Shown here in pieces: positions 43,757 to 54,215 of a stretch of DNA of 64,000 bases. The notes beneath the pieces are model-generated. The model ran no database searches. It had not been told where the DNA came from and saw only the letters and a list, made by a program, of their open reading frames with translations. Positions within the stretch are counted from its first letter, which is position 1, and every line of letters begins with the position of its first letter. Origin of the DNA: Aplectana chamaeleonis (taxonomy: Eukaryota; Nematoda; Chromadorea; Rhabditida; Cosmocercidae). A program made the translations under genes and the position numbers. Location: contig JAPDOI010000149.1 of NCBI GenBank assembly GCA_029168955.1, positions 1 through 64,000 on the forward strand, given 5' to 3'.

Positions 43757-44135
43757 TTTGGTGGATACCAATGGTTACAGACACGTGTAATAATAGTAGT
43801 TTATTACAACGAGTCTGATCAGTGAACAGACGAACCGAATTAATACATAAAATCGCCTTTTATACAGGATGGGGAGGCGGTCCCACAAACATACATCATA
43901 CATCGCTGCTATCGCAGCGATGCTCAAAGAAGTGCCGTATATACCTGAAAGCGCGTACCGCACCTCTGGTTATCGGCTTATTACGACACTTGATAACCTA
44001 CTCGATATACCGACGTATCAAAGGGTGAGAAATTGTTTGATGAGGTACTTATCCTACGGTATATCGAGCAGAACTATATATTACTCTCTATCACATTACT
44101 TACATACACCCGTGAGGTTGTGACTACAGTTCACA
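43757..44135 (-). repeat. BEL/Pao 5' LTR
   Basis: This is the direct-repeat partner of 40289-40666, with the same TTTGGTGGATACC outer end and ACAGTTCAC inner-side end. It would supply the promoter for minus-strand transcription. No clear TATA box was assigned. Confidence 0.7.
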
Positions 44136-44400
44136 ACATGGGCATTCAGTTGTCATTTGTCGTGTGCGTTGGCTGCGAGTTGGTCTACCCAAGTCCTATC
44201 CCTGAAGAAGACCCACCGCGATTGGTTTAAGACCCGGTCAGCACTCATTCTCCATCATTATTCTCTCTATGTGTTCATATGTTCATATCATGTATGGTAT
44301 TGTAAATATTTATAGCGCCTGACGAAGGGTCTGAGACCCGAAATGTTGCAAGTAAAGGGCTTATAATTACCTTCTGCTATCGAGCTTCAATACCCACTGT
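44136..44400 (+). mobile_element. Penelope element A, 3' region after the BEL insertion
   Basis: The UTR resumes with 'gggcattcagttgtcatttg', also found at 47579-47667 after copy B. It leads through 'gaagacccaccgcgattgg' to a hammerhead-like motif at 44310-44360. Copy B begins within 20 bp of its end, so A and B are in tandem. Confidence 0.75.
44310..44360 (+). ncRNA. Hammerhead-like motif, Penelope copy A
   Basis: CTGACGA (44319-44325), one unpaired A, a stem II GGGTC-TGA-GACCC, then GAAA and TGTTGCAAG. The CUGANGA and GAAA boxes are the conserved hammerhead core. The extra base before stem II departs from the consensus. Penelope-like elements are known to carry such ribozymes, so the position supports the call; activity is not established. 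Confidence 0.5.
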
Positions 44401-44411
44401 ATCAATCAAAA

Positions 44412-47064
44412 CAAATAAAGCTCAGAGACCGACTGATACTTAATGATCCGAAGTTTCTACAAAGGCACTACCAACTAAGTAGAATTACTTTTAAAGTCAT
44501 GCTAGATTACGTAGTATACCATCAACATGCTCTCTACCTCGATGAGTCCATACGTTATCTTCAGAATCGCGTTACGAACCACCTCAACCCCAGCTTCATT
44601 GCCAACATGCTAACTCGCTTTGATTCCTATCGAGACAACGCTGTCCGTCACGCCACAAACGAGCTACGAGCAGCACTTCTTTCGTTCGCTGTTGCGAGAC
44701 AAAAGCGGCTCCGCTCGCAGGGTATACGGAACATTGTTCCACACAAAACTACACTATAAAGGAGTTTATCGAATAAATGTTGGAGATCACTGCTACAGCG
44801 TCACGGGCAAGTGTGTGGCGAATTGAGAACAACTACAAGAGAAAGACCCAGAAGAAAATTAGAGGGTTTACAAAGTCACAATCAATCAACATCACCTTTC
44901 ATTACCCCTAATGCGATCCCTCCAAAACGTTGCACCATTATTGAAGAATGCGTTGCGGATAATGAAGAGGCTGTACTGAACCTCGGCCCTAGTTTTGCCC
45001 CTCGATCACGCTTGAACGATAATTTGAATACGGAGGTGAGAACCGCTCTACAGAAGTATGCGTATACTCAAAGATGGAAAGAACAAATTGGACCGACCGT
45101 ACCCACCCTGGAAGAACATCTGCTAGGAAGAATGCCATTTCCACGGAAGCAGGCGCACGCCCTCACAAACATTCCTAGATGAACAACAAGACTGACCACA
45201 CTAGAGTCTGACCTACTTCGAATAATCGAAAATCATCGTCGAAGAAGTAACCAGGACAATATGACTATCATGGAGCGAGCTGGACTGCGTAAGGCACATC
45301 AACTAAAGTCAACTATACGATTCTCCATTGGTTACAAATGTGGAGGGTTCGTTGTCATGTCAAGAGAAAAAGAGATTGCGCTCTGCCGAGATTGACTTCC
45401 TGACCCACAGACTTACACAAGTTCTACTGCTAACGAATACAACCGTAACTTGAAGAACTTAAACAACATTATCCAGCAAACCCTGGATAAGAAAGTGGGC
45501 AGCAACATTGTGAAAAGGCCCATTCCTGCACACCCAATCATTCCGACCTACCACCAGTTGGTAAAAACGCATAAACTTCCGACCACTGATGAAGGAGAGC
45601 TGCGGACACATGCTGGAATCAAAACTCGACCCATCGTTTCCTCGTGCAGTGGGCAGACAGATGCGATCAACTGGTTTGTGCAACAGATCCTGTCACCCCT
45701 TCTACGTTTCGTTCCTGCTCACCTTGTGAACACGGACCATTTTCTGGGAAGTCTGAAAAGCAGCGATTTGACTGCTTCCGACACCGTAGACCAAAGCTTC
45801 GATGTGACTTCTTTGTACACCAATGTAGACACCAGAGTGGCAGTAACGGCCTGCATGAACCTTTGTGTGTCAACACCAACATCAGGTCCACCTGTTCGGA
45901 ATTTGACCAGAAAGCATCGAAGGCTTACTATCCGCGCGGTTGTTGTTGTCAATTTCTTCCGCTTCAACAACACTATCTACAGACAGCGGCGTGGTTTGGA
46001 AATAGGTAATCGGCTTGCACCACTGCTTGCAATAGTTTGCATGGATACTTTTGAAAGAAGTGCGTTAACAACGGATGTTACGTTCTTTGGTCGCTACATT
46101 GACGACATATTCATAGTGGCGAATTCACATGGAACGTTACGCCAAGTACCGTAAGATCTCAATTCGTGCTACCACTCGATTAATTCAACAGCGGAGGCAC
46201 CAGCACCAGACGGATACCTTCCGTTCTTGAACGCAAAAATCAAGATATCCAACCATCAAGTCCGGAGTATATGATACACAAAACCGGCGTCAAAGAACAT
46301 CTTGATACACTCGCGCAGTTGTCACCCGATTTTTATGAAAAACAGTGTGATTCGCAATTTCATACAGACGGCGGGAAAGCTCACAACCAACGGAATGGCA
46401 ACGGTGGAGACGAAAGTGAAAAGATTTTACACGATCACGGTTACACGGACACCAGTTATCATTCATGGAAACCGTACCGGCACTCCCTCTCGAACACAAC
46501 CCCCGTTCTCCCATTCGTTAACGGACAATTCGCGAAAGAAGTGAATACTGCCGTCCGCAAATCGGCGCTTCCACTGCGTCTCATATTTCGTCCCCCACCC
46601 ACGTTACGTCACCTTTTACCGTCCTCAAGGCCGTATGAAGAGCGGTGTGGAAGAAGAACATGTGCATACTGCAGTGGAGATGAAAAGATTTGTCAGATTC
46701 GTGATGAAGTTTATAAGGTACTGTGCCAGACCTGTGGAGAATACTATATTGGCGAAACCGGAAGACCCCTACGCTATCGCCTGGACGAGCACTTGAGGGC
46801 ACTACGTTCTCCCAACTCTTACCCAAACATTGCTTTCTCCAGGCACAGAACACTTCGCCACGCGTTTGAAGCTGTTCCGAGTATGACTGTGATCCTTTTA
46901 CACCGTAATATTCCGAACACCGCTGAAATGAAAATAAGGGAGGCGTTAGAGATAAAGAAGTGGTCACCACCGATGAACATCAGAGAGGAGATGAAAGAGG
47001 CATTACGATTGTTGACATCACATAGCGATTAAGGAAATGATAGCTGATCTAGTGACATCTGGGC
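44412..47064 (+). pseudogene. Penelope-like element B, RT plus GIY-YIG endonuclease
   Basis: This is the most complete copy. The N-terminal part has 'LRDRLILNDPKFLQRHYQLS'. RT motifs follow: 'IIPTYHQLVKTHK', 'TRPIVSSCSGQTDAINWF', 'SFDVTSLYTNVDT' (motif A), 'RGLEIGNRLAPLLAIV' and 'FGRYIDDIFIVAN' (motif C, IDD). After a frameshift at about 46155-46270, the C terminus has 'RTCAYCSGDEKIC' (cysteine pairs), 'CGEYYIGETGRPLRYRLDEH' (GIY-YIG) and 'PPMNIREEM'. In-frame stops lie at about 44757, 45180 and 45393. The protein would both cut target DNA and reverse-transcribe. The C-terminal nuclease suggests canonical EN-plus Penelope types. Confidence 0.9.
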
Positions 47065-47566
47065 TTTGGTGGATACCAATGGTTACAGACGCGTGTAATA
47101 ATAGTCGTTAATTACAACGAGTCTGATCAGTGAACAGACGAACCGAATTATTAAATAAAATCGCCTTTTATACAGGATGGGGAGGCGGTCCCACAAACAA
47201 ACATCATACATCGCTGCTATCGCAGCGATGCTCAAAGAAGTGCCGTATATACCTGAAAGCGCGTACCGCACCTCTGGTTATCGGCTTATTACGACACTTG
47301 ATAACCTACTCGATATACCGACGTATCAAAAGGTGAGAAATTGTTCGATGAGGTACTTGTCTTACGGTATATCGAGCAAAACTACATATTACTCTCTATC
47401 ACATTATTTACATACACCTGTGAGGTTGTGACTACAGTTCACCACACTGGGGCGGCCGGCAATGAGCGGCAGCGATTAAAAAATCAAATGGAACGCACTA
47501 CCTACAGAAGAACCTGTCACAGGTACATACAACGGCCAAACCTCCACAAAACATCTCAAATGGTAA
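47065..47566 (-). mobile_element. BEL/Pao LTR plus 123 bp of internal sequence
   Basis: An LTR copy (47065-47443) is followed by 'actggggcggccggcaatg' and on to 'acaaaacatctcaaatgg', the same order as at 40666-40790. It is flanked by a 16 bp direct repeat CTAGTGACATCTGGGC at 47049-47064 and 47567-47582. The left junction is at exactly the same UTR position as the element in copy A. Confidence 0.8.
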
Positions 47567-47667
47567 CTAGTGACATCTGGGCATTCAGTTGTCATTTGTC
47601 GTGTGCTTTGGCTGCGAGTTGGTCTACCCGAGTCCTATCCTTGAAGAAGACCCACCGCGATTGGTTT
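47567..47667 (+). mobile_element. Penelope element B, 3' UTR segment
   Basis: It continues the UTR ('cattcagttgtcatttgtcg' to 'accgcgattggttt'), as at 44142-44229. It is then broken by a segment starting AAAGGCAGTGTCCACGG. Confidence 0.7.
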
Positions 47668-48671
47668 AAAGGCAGTGTCCACGGTGAATTTCTTCCTCGG
47701 TTTTTGGCCGGAATTCGAAAGTTCAGGGTCTCATTTGAACACTGGGGTCGAAAGAACGAACGAATTCGAGCCCGAAAAAGCTTTATACGGCTCCGAACTC
47801 CGCTTGCGCTAGCCCTTCCGCTCGCGCTTGAGTTTTTCGAGGAACAGTTTGGCCCGCTTCTACATTATCACTGGAGCGTGAGTGCGGCTGTTTTAGTATT
47901 GGGGTGCATTTGCACGCTGTCTACTTTAGGCCCATGCCTGCGCAAATCATCCACCGCTGAAATGTGGCTTTCAAGAAGAAGAGCTGATTTTGGATGTTTC
48001 GCAGCGTTTTTCATGATTCTTTCTTCACTGATAAGTGGAGCTGCGGCTTCCAAAAACCAGGAGTCGTATTCGAAAGGATACAAGCCGCAGCTCCACTTCC
48101 GCACCTTCTCTGTTCGCCACTCATTGCAACCGCTCAGTCATTTCGAATCCCTAACTTCCAGAAACCAGTTTTATATATGTTGCAAGTCTGAGCTTATCAA
48201 AATCTGCACCACAAATACATAAACAACCCCCTCCTAATTTCATTCATTGAGAACAAGGGCAAGATGTTGGTCAACTAGGGAAACATCATATAATATGAGA
48301 ATGCGTTTTTCCTTATCATGATAGAGACGGTAAAGCGAGAATAATCGAAAAAAAAGTGAACTTTACAAATTGGAAGAAAGGGCAGTGGGTAGCGACGTAA
48401 GTGAAGGAAGTACAGAAGGGGTTGTGAATTTTGTGCCGGTAGCAACCGACGATTTACCGCTGGCTTCCTATGTTTTGCTTTATGATCCCACTTTTTGATA
48501 CCCCCACGGCCTGCTGTAAATGTACGGCGCCCTGCTCTGCTCAGGAGAGTCCATACGTACAGCAACTTTCGGGTAGACGGAAGTCAGTCACCATCGTTCT
48601 AACAAACTAATCCGTCTCAGGTAGTTTGCTCACGCAAAAGTTTCTGTGAGCGAAAACTTTGCTAGGTCTCG
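47668..48671 (+). mobile_element. 1 kb insertion with one AAAGGCAGTG end
   Basis: It lies between two parts of a Penelope UTR: 'gcgattggttt' to the left and 'gtgttcatatgttgatatc' to the right. The left end matches the AAAGGCAGTG MITE termini, but no complementary right end is present, so it is probably truncated or replaced. A hairpin with 17 bp arms ('aagtggagctgcggctt') spans about 48034-48098. About 40 bp of the Penelope UTR present at 44230-44270 are missing. Confidence 0.5.
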
Positions 48672-48750
48672 CTAGTGTGTTCATATGTTGATATCATGTA
48701 TGGTATGGTAAATATTTATAGCGCCTGACGAAGGGTCTAAGATCTAAGGA
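48672..48750 (+). mobile_element. Penelope element B, end of UTR with broken hammerhead-like motif
   Basis: 'gtgttcatatgttgatatcatgtatgg' and 'gcgcctgacgaagggtcta' match 44268-44330, but the motif stops in stem II. The sequence passes directly into the RT frame of copy C, so C is 5'-truncated and joined to the tail of B. Confidence 0.65.
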
Positions 48751-49759
48751 AGATAGATTGGCGCCATTGCTCGCCCTATTATTCATGGATAGCCTGGAAA
48801 GAAGCGCTTTATCGCCAGAAGTGTTGTTCTTCGGTAGATACACCGACGATATATTTATTGTCGCGAAGTCTCGAGCCGTGCTGCGACGAATTGTTGCAAC
48901 ATTGAACTCTGCATGTACCTCGCTGACGACTGAAGAACCTGCATCAGATGGGTATTTACCGTTCTTGGACACGAAAGTCAAAGACGCAGATGGTCAAATT
49001 AGCAACGTGTGGTACAGAAAGGAGACATCTCATAATATCATCATCCGCGGTCGGAGCTGTCATACATCTTATATGAAGACAAACGTAGTCCGTCATATGA
49101 TTACCACTTCAACGGAACTAACCTCTGTGAACTCTCAAGAAGTGGAGATTATGGTGCAAAACATTTTGCGGCAGAACGGTTATGGAACAGGACAACCTTC
49201 GTATTGGAAACCTCACCGGACACCGAATGGAACATCTCTTGTCATGTCATTTATTTCTGATTTCTTTGCCGTGGACGTGAATAGAGTGGTGAAGCGCTCA
49301 AGGCTACCGATTAGTCTAGTATTTCGACCGCCTCTCAACCTACGACGTCTTCTAACGTCCTCACGCCTTTATGAGAATCACTTCGAGCGCATCAATTGCC
49401 CGGATTGCAGTGGAGGAGAAAGCGTGTGCCAGGTGAAATGTGTGGTATACAAAGTGGATTGCCTAGGATGTCAAGAATTTTACATCGGCAAGACAGCTAG
49501 GCCGCTGTTTCTACGAATGAACGAGCACCGGCGGGCTCTGAGGTCCCCACAGAGCTATCCAAACAATCCGTTTTCGAAACATCGCACACTGAAACACACA
49601 ATTGAAGAACCACCCCGGCTTCGAGTAATCATTCTTCATAGAAACGTTGAGGACACGGTTGAACGAAAAATAAAGGAGGTGATGGAGATAAAAAAGGAAA
49701 AACCGCCTATCAACAGCAGAGAAGAAATGAGGGAAGCAATGAGGTTTATAACCTTGTAA
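48751..49759 (+). pseudogene. Penelope-like element C, RT C-terminal half plus GIY-YIG
   Basis: It is open for more than 330 codons to TAA 49757-49759. It starts at 'RLAPLLALLFMDSLERSALS', then 'LFFGRYTDDIFIVAKSR' (motif C, TDD), 'GYLPFLDTKVKDADGQISN', 'ISLVFRPPLNLRRLL' and 'INCPDCSGGESVC' (CxxC). Next are 'CQEFYIGKTARPLFLRMNEH' (GIY-YIG core with Tyr, Arg and His) and 'KPPINSREEMREAMRF'. The motif A half of the RT is missing, so it cannot be active alone. It differs from B by many substitutions and is a separate subfamily. Confidence 0.9.
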
Positions 49760-50110
49760 TGGAAGCGGTCAACTGGGATATGATACATATCTGGATGTCT
49801 TATCCCTCCTATCCTTCCAATGCACTATTAAGAGACCTCCCACCGCCCTACTTCATTTCCATCTCATGCCCATTTAGAGGTAGGTGGGATACTTATCAAC
49901 ATCGCTTTACATCTTTCCCACCTCTTTTAGAAAACCTCTGGGCTTATCTGTGGTTGCGACCTACTCCATCCCAGTCGCCACAGGTCGGTAGTTGGTGATG
50001 GTGCGAACATATTGTCGATTTGTTTGTATAACATATTTCAGTTGAAATGACGACGGGTTTATTGCCCGAAACGTAGTCAATGAAGGTTCATCTGACGAGC
50101 TTCAACTTCA
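49760..50110 (+). mobile_element. Penelope element C, 3' UTR
   Basis: This is non-coding sequence from the nuclease stop to a hammerhead-like motif at 50041-50090. A block 'gtagttggtgatggtgcg' precedes the motif. The end of the element is not sharply defined. Confidence 0.6.
50041..50090 (+). ncRNA. Hammerhead-like motif, Penelope copy C
   Basis: GTTGA-AA, then TGACGA, one unpaired C, stem II GGG-TTTATTG-CCC, GAAAC, GTA and GTCAA. Stem I can pair GTTGA with TCAAT. The first core base is A instead of C, which would be expected to weaken or abolish cleavage. It lies in the same place as in copies A, D and E. Confidence 0.4.
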
Positions 50111-50524
50111 ACCTTATATAATACATAAAGGTAATTAAAACGTTGAATCAGCTCTATCCTTTTCCGCCGAGCCGTTCTGACCTAATTTAAATTTTGACCT
50201 CTTCGGGGACTGCCTGGGACATTTAACGGATTTTGAGTACGGGATATTGGAACCTTGTCCTCCTCCTAATACATATTGAAAAGGCATCCCGAAACTCCCT
50301 CTGATGCTGGCGAACCTCCCTTTTCAGGGGAGGTAGAAGCGGTGGTCTCAGCAGTGCATAGAAAAAGCGGCGGAACCGGGTTCCGCTCAAGTCTAGTCCT
50401 TTGTCGCTAACAAATAACAGTTTCAAGCACAGCCAAACACTTTTGGTAGCACACTGCACAGGTGTTCCAGGGGGAGGGGTCACCAACCAAGCGCTTGAAT
50501 TTGATATATCAGCGTAGAACTAAG
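50111..50524. other. No gene recognised
   Basis: There is a minus-strand frame at 50223-50486 with no known domain. Sequence 'gcggaaccgggttccgctc' near 50371-50390 is a short palindrome. Confidence 0.35.
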
Positions 50525-51449
50525 AAGGCATTGTTGAGCTGTCGGAAACATGGCTCACCTCACTCGTTACTGGTGTTTTGCTATTTGGTGGTTTATGCTC
50601 TCAGTTTGATCTGCTCAGATGTGACAGAACTCACAAAAGGGGGGGGAGGTGTGGCTCTCTTAGTCAAAAAGTCTTTTTGCTTTAAGTTGGTGTATCAGGA
50701 GTGTTATCCTGAAAGTTTTGAGCTTCTTTGTTCGGACCTTATGCTGGGGAATAAAACACTGAGAATAATTGCAGCTTATAGGGTGCCTTCATGTTTCGCA
50801 GGGGTGTTCGATCAATTTTTGAAATCAGTGGGGGACTTTGTTTCCTGTCGTCAGGCTTGTATTGTTACGGGCGATTTCGACCTCCCGGAAATATCCTGGT
50901 CTCACGTAGAAACACGTGGAGTTTACTTTCGGACATCATGGTTTCAGTCTAATCGCAACATGTCACCAGAAACGCTAATTTGGGTCTAACCAGACTACAG
51001 CATAGGAGAAGAAGGTTTGATAAGATGATGATGTATAAAATCGTTCATGGGAGTGCTGGTATCAAGGCTAGCCGACTGTTCAACCTGAGACCATCAACTA
51101 CCAGGGGAGCACCGGTCAAATTGGGCCTTGCTGGGGCCAGGCGGAATGTAAGACAGCACTTCTTTGTCAACAGGGCGGGGTCTGACTTTAAAAAATTACT
51201 TCGGTCAGGGTTGGTAGTTGGGAAATTCACTGAATTTAAGAAGGCACTTGAGAGTTATCTGCTGTCCCAGAAGTGATGTTTATTGGACCTCATTCCTTCA
51301 TGGTGCCTGTGTATGCTTCTTGGTCAATTTAACCATTTCTTGATTGTTGTGCTACTATGTTTAGTCTCTTTGGCTTGCTGTTGGGGTATTTGGTTTTGTT
51401 GTTTGTCTTTCACACGGTTCTACCGTGTAATAAATGAAATGAAATGAAG
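50525..51449 (+). pseudogene. CR1-like LINE with internal deletion
   Basis: The plus strand has endonuclease remnants 'VELSETWLTS', 'GGGVALLVKKSF' and 'ACIVTGDFDLPEISW' (a GDFN-like site reading GDFD). It passes directly into the end of the RT polyprotein ('FDKMMMYKIVHGSAG' and 'ARRNVRQHFFVNRAGSDFKK'), stopping at 51274-51276. The whole RT palm is missing. The 3' UTR ends in an (AAATG)n tail at 51433-51449. It inserted beside the Penelope array. Confidence 0.75.
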
Positions 51450-51516
51450 TGTTTCAAAATATATCGTTCTCTGAGCTTCATGATAATTCGCTAATTTGTT
51501 GAGGAGATGAAGACTC

Positions 51517-51570
51517 GTGATGAATTTATTGGCAACGTTTCGATATAATAATATCTTCTTCAGGCCAACT
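51517..51570 (-). ncRNA. Hammerhead-like motif, Penelope copy D
   Basis: On the minus strand: TTGGC, CTGAAGA, one unpaired A, stem II GATAT-TATT-ATATC, GAAAC, GTT, GCCAA. Stem I (TTGGC with GCCAA) and stem II both pair fully. It is identical in core to copy E. The bulged base before stem II and the base after the expected cleavage triplet depart from the standard consensus. Confidence 0.5.
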
Positions 51571-51617
51571 GAAATGATCACAAAAAATCAGTAATACAGC
51601 GTGAAAAATTGGTAGTA

Positions 51618-51866
51618 CAGGCCATAAAACGGCCATTGTCTCACCGTCGACTGCGTACCACGCGCTGCGAGACCGCACGCGCGTCGGAAGCAGACGGGTT
51701 TTGGCCGCCGCGCGACGATTTTTGGCCGCCGCGCGACGTTTCGGCCGCCGCGCGGAGGCCGAAACTCGTCGCGCGGCGGCCAAAACTCGTCTGCTTCCGA
51801 TGCACGTGCGGTCGCGCAGCGCGTGGTACGCAGTCGACGGTGAGACATTGGCCGTTTTATGGCCTG
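51618..51866. mobile_element. 249 bp TA-flanked foldback MITE in Penelope D
   Basis: CAGGCCATAAAACGGCCA starts the element and its complement ends it, bordered by TA at 51616-51617 and 51867-51868. The arms pair almost to the centre through GC-rich 'ggccgccgcgcgacg' words. Copy E has the uninterrupted sequence 'aattggtagtatcaacc' with one TA (complement of 54180-54197), so the insertion is proven by an empty site. The TA target suggests Tc1/mariner mobilisation. Confidence 0.9.
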
Positions 51867-53510
51867 TACCAACCTTATAAGACAAGAGTGGCACTAAACC
51901 AGCATGTAGAAGGAAGAACCCAGCCACAAGATATCCTATAAACAGTGTTTATAGTAGGTTGCCCGCTTGGTATGGTGGCTATCCTACCTATTCGAGACGA
52001 ACGGCCGGTAAAAAATGAAGGGTGAGGTCAGGGTGGGTAATGTAATCGTTATCTGAGCGAATCTCGTATGTATCACGTCATATCCACTGAGTATCTAAGA
52101 ATCACTCCAACGTGATAAGCCTCATAGCGGCCCTCATTTCTTCTCTGATGTTTATTGGCGGTTTCCAATGTTGAATTTCCAAAGCTTCCTCGATTTGCCT
52201 CTCCACCGGATCACACAAGTTCCTGTGAAGGACCGTCACGTTCAACTGAGGGGCGGGTTCGGAAATATGCCGCAAAATGCGGTGTCGTAAAAAAGGATTG
52301 TCCGGGTAGCTCTGTGGACGGCGCAGAGCTCGAATGTGTTCCTCCATTCTATTTCGCAGGGGTCTAGCGGTCTCTCCAATGTAGAATTCGTTACAGGAAA
52401 GGCAGACCACCCTATAAACAACATACTTCATTTCGCATACTCCAGCTTGTCCGTGTCAGATTCTACAGCTTACTCGATCACACAGATTCTCATATTGACG
52501 AGATGACGTAAGGATGTGCCGTAGTGAAGGGGGTGGTCTGAACACCAAACATATTGGGAGCTTCGAACGCTTCACGATACGATTCGCATCCATCGCGAAT
52601 GAGTCAGTGATGAATGGCAGGACAAGTGTAGTTCCACCTGTTGGACGATGTGGTCGCCAGCAGTGACTTCGTTGTAGTCCATATCCGTTCCCTCGCAGAA
52701 TTTCGTTGACTTTTTCTTCAACTTGACTTTGGTTCACGGAAGTGAGTTGTGCAGATGTAGTGATTGTATGACGAACAACGTTTAGTTTCATATACATAGG
52801 GTGGCAACTCCGTGCATGAATAATGATGTTATGAGAGACCGGCTTCCTGTACCACATAGTACTCAACTGCCCATCCGAAATTTTCACTTGCGTGTTCAGG
52901 AAAGGGAGAAAGCCCTTTTCTGCCGGTTCTTCCAAAGTCAAACTTATTGAAGAACAAGCCGAATTCAAGTTCGAAAAGGTCTGCCGTAGTGATAGTCGGG
53001 ATCTCCCAATCACAAGAATGTCGTCAATGTATCGCCCATAAAATAACAGTCCCGTCGACAAGGCAGACTGCTCCAGGTGGTCCATGAATAAAATGGCTAA
53101 TAATGGAGCCAACCTGCTTCCCATTGCGAGACCTCGTAACTATTTGTAGTACATATTTCGGAACCGAAAAATGTTCATTCCAACAACGTTCCGCAGAAGT
53201 TCTTCAATTTCGTCTACTGTGATACCTGGAGGCTGGAGACGCTGGAGACTCTGAGAATGTAGACGCAGCAATCCTACACAGGCTTCCACAGCTCTTCTTG
53301 TATCTACATTCGTATACAGCGCCATGACGTCGAACCTTTGGCACACAAGTCTTTCTTCATTGTTGAAATCGCACTCTCTCATTTGTTGAAGACATTGTTG
53401 CACATTTCTAAGGTGTGCCGGAACATAAAAGAGTAGTGGTGACAGCAGTTTCTGCAGCAGCCAGCTGATCCTGTCCGATGGACCACCACAGGACGAGAAA
53501 ATGTGTTTGC

Positions 53511-53953
53511 TGTTCAGACCACCCCCTTCACTACGTCACATCCTTACGTCATCTCGTCAATATGAGAATCTGTGAGACCGAGTAAGCTGTAGCATCTGCC
53601 ACGGACAAGCTGGAGTATGCGAAATGAAGTATGTTGTTTATAAGGTGGTCTGCCTTTCCTGTAACGAATTCTACATTGGAGAGACCGCTAGACCCCTGCG
53701 AAATAGGATGGAGGAACACATTCGAGCTCTGCGCCGTCCACAGAGCTACCCGGACAATCCTTTTTTACGACACCGCATTTTGCGGCATACTTCCGAACCC
53801 GTCCCTCATTTGAACGTGACGGTCCTTCACAGGAACTTGTGTGATCCGGTGGAGAGGAAAATCAAGGAAGCTCCGGAAATTCAACATTGGAAACCGCCAA
53901 TAAACATCAGAGAAGAAATGAGGGCCGCTATGAAACTTATCACGTTGGAGTGA
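53511..53953 (+). pseudogene. Penelope-like element E, GIY-YIG endonuclease
   Basis: It begins in 'RPPPSLRHILTSSRQYENL'-equivalent sequence and encodes a cysteine pair region with both Cys codons kept. Then come 'KYVVYKVVCLSCNEFYIGET', 'RNRMEEHIRALRRPQSYPDN' and 'PPINIREEMRAAMKLITLE', ending at TGA. Over the last 109 residues it differs from copy D at eight positions. It runs head-to-head with D from a junction near 53510. The RT is absent. Confidence 0.85.
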
Positions 53954-54215
53954 TTCTGAGATACTCAGTGGATATGACGTGACACATACGAGATTCGCTG
54001 AGATAACGATTACATTACCCACCCTGACCTCACCCTTCATTTTTGACCGGTCGTTCGTCTTGAATAGGTAGGATAGCCACCATACCAAGCGGGCAACCTA
54101 CTATAAACACTGTTTATAGAATATCTTGCGGCTGGGTTCTTCCTTCTACTTGCAGGTTTAGTACCACTCTTGTCTTATAAGGTTGATACTACCAATTGTT
54201 CACGCTGTATTACTG
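53954..54215 (+). mobile_element. Penelope element E, 3' UTR (first part)
   Basis: This is the reverse-complement match of the copy D UTR (51869-52101), including 'gggcaacctactataaacac'. It is interrupted after ACTG at 54215 by the 2.84 kb TIR element and resumes at 57056. After removing insertions, both UTRs are about 365 bp long. Confidence 0.85.

Larger units (their letters stand above)
40289..44135 (-). mobile_element. BEL/Pao LTR retrotransposon, internally truncated
   Basis: Two similar direct repeats of about 379 bp bound a minus-strand gag-protease frame. Reverse transcriptase, RNase H and integrase are missing, so the 3.85 kb element is non-autonomous. It interrupts the 3' UTR of Penelope copy A. 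Flanking sequences (ACCTCCAGGC left, AACATGGGC right) look like damaged copies of ACATCTGGGC in the uninterrupted UTR, wider than the 4-6 bp usual for BEL/Pao. Confidence 0.75.
51487..53506 (-). pseudogene. Penelope-like element D, RT plus GIY-YIG (minus strand)
   Basis: Reading from 53506 leftward: 'SSCGGPSDRISWLLQKLLSP', 'RFDVMALYTNVDTRRAVEAC' (motif A), 'LAMGSRLAPLLAILFMDHLE', 'LFYGRYIDDILVIGRS' (motif C, IDD), 'CLVFRPPPSLRHILTSSRQY', a cysteine pair region and 'CNEFYIGETARPLRNRMEEH' (GIY-YIG). It ends at 52102. One continuous frame has only two stops (about 53137 and 52456, the latter replacing a conserved Cys codon). The N-terminal RT part is missing at the junction with copy E near 53510. 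The 3' UTR (52101-51487) includes a 249 bp MITE and a hammerhead-like motif. Confidence 0.9.
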
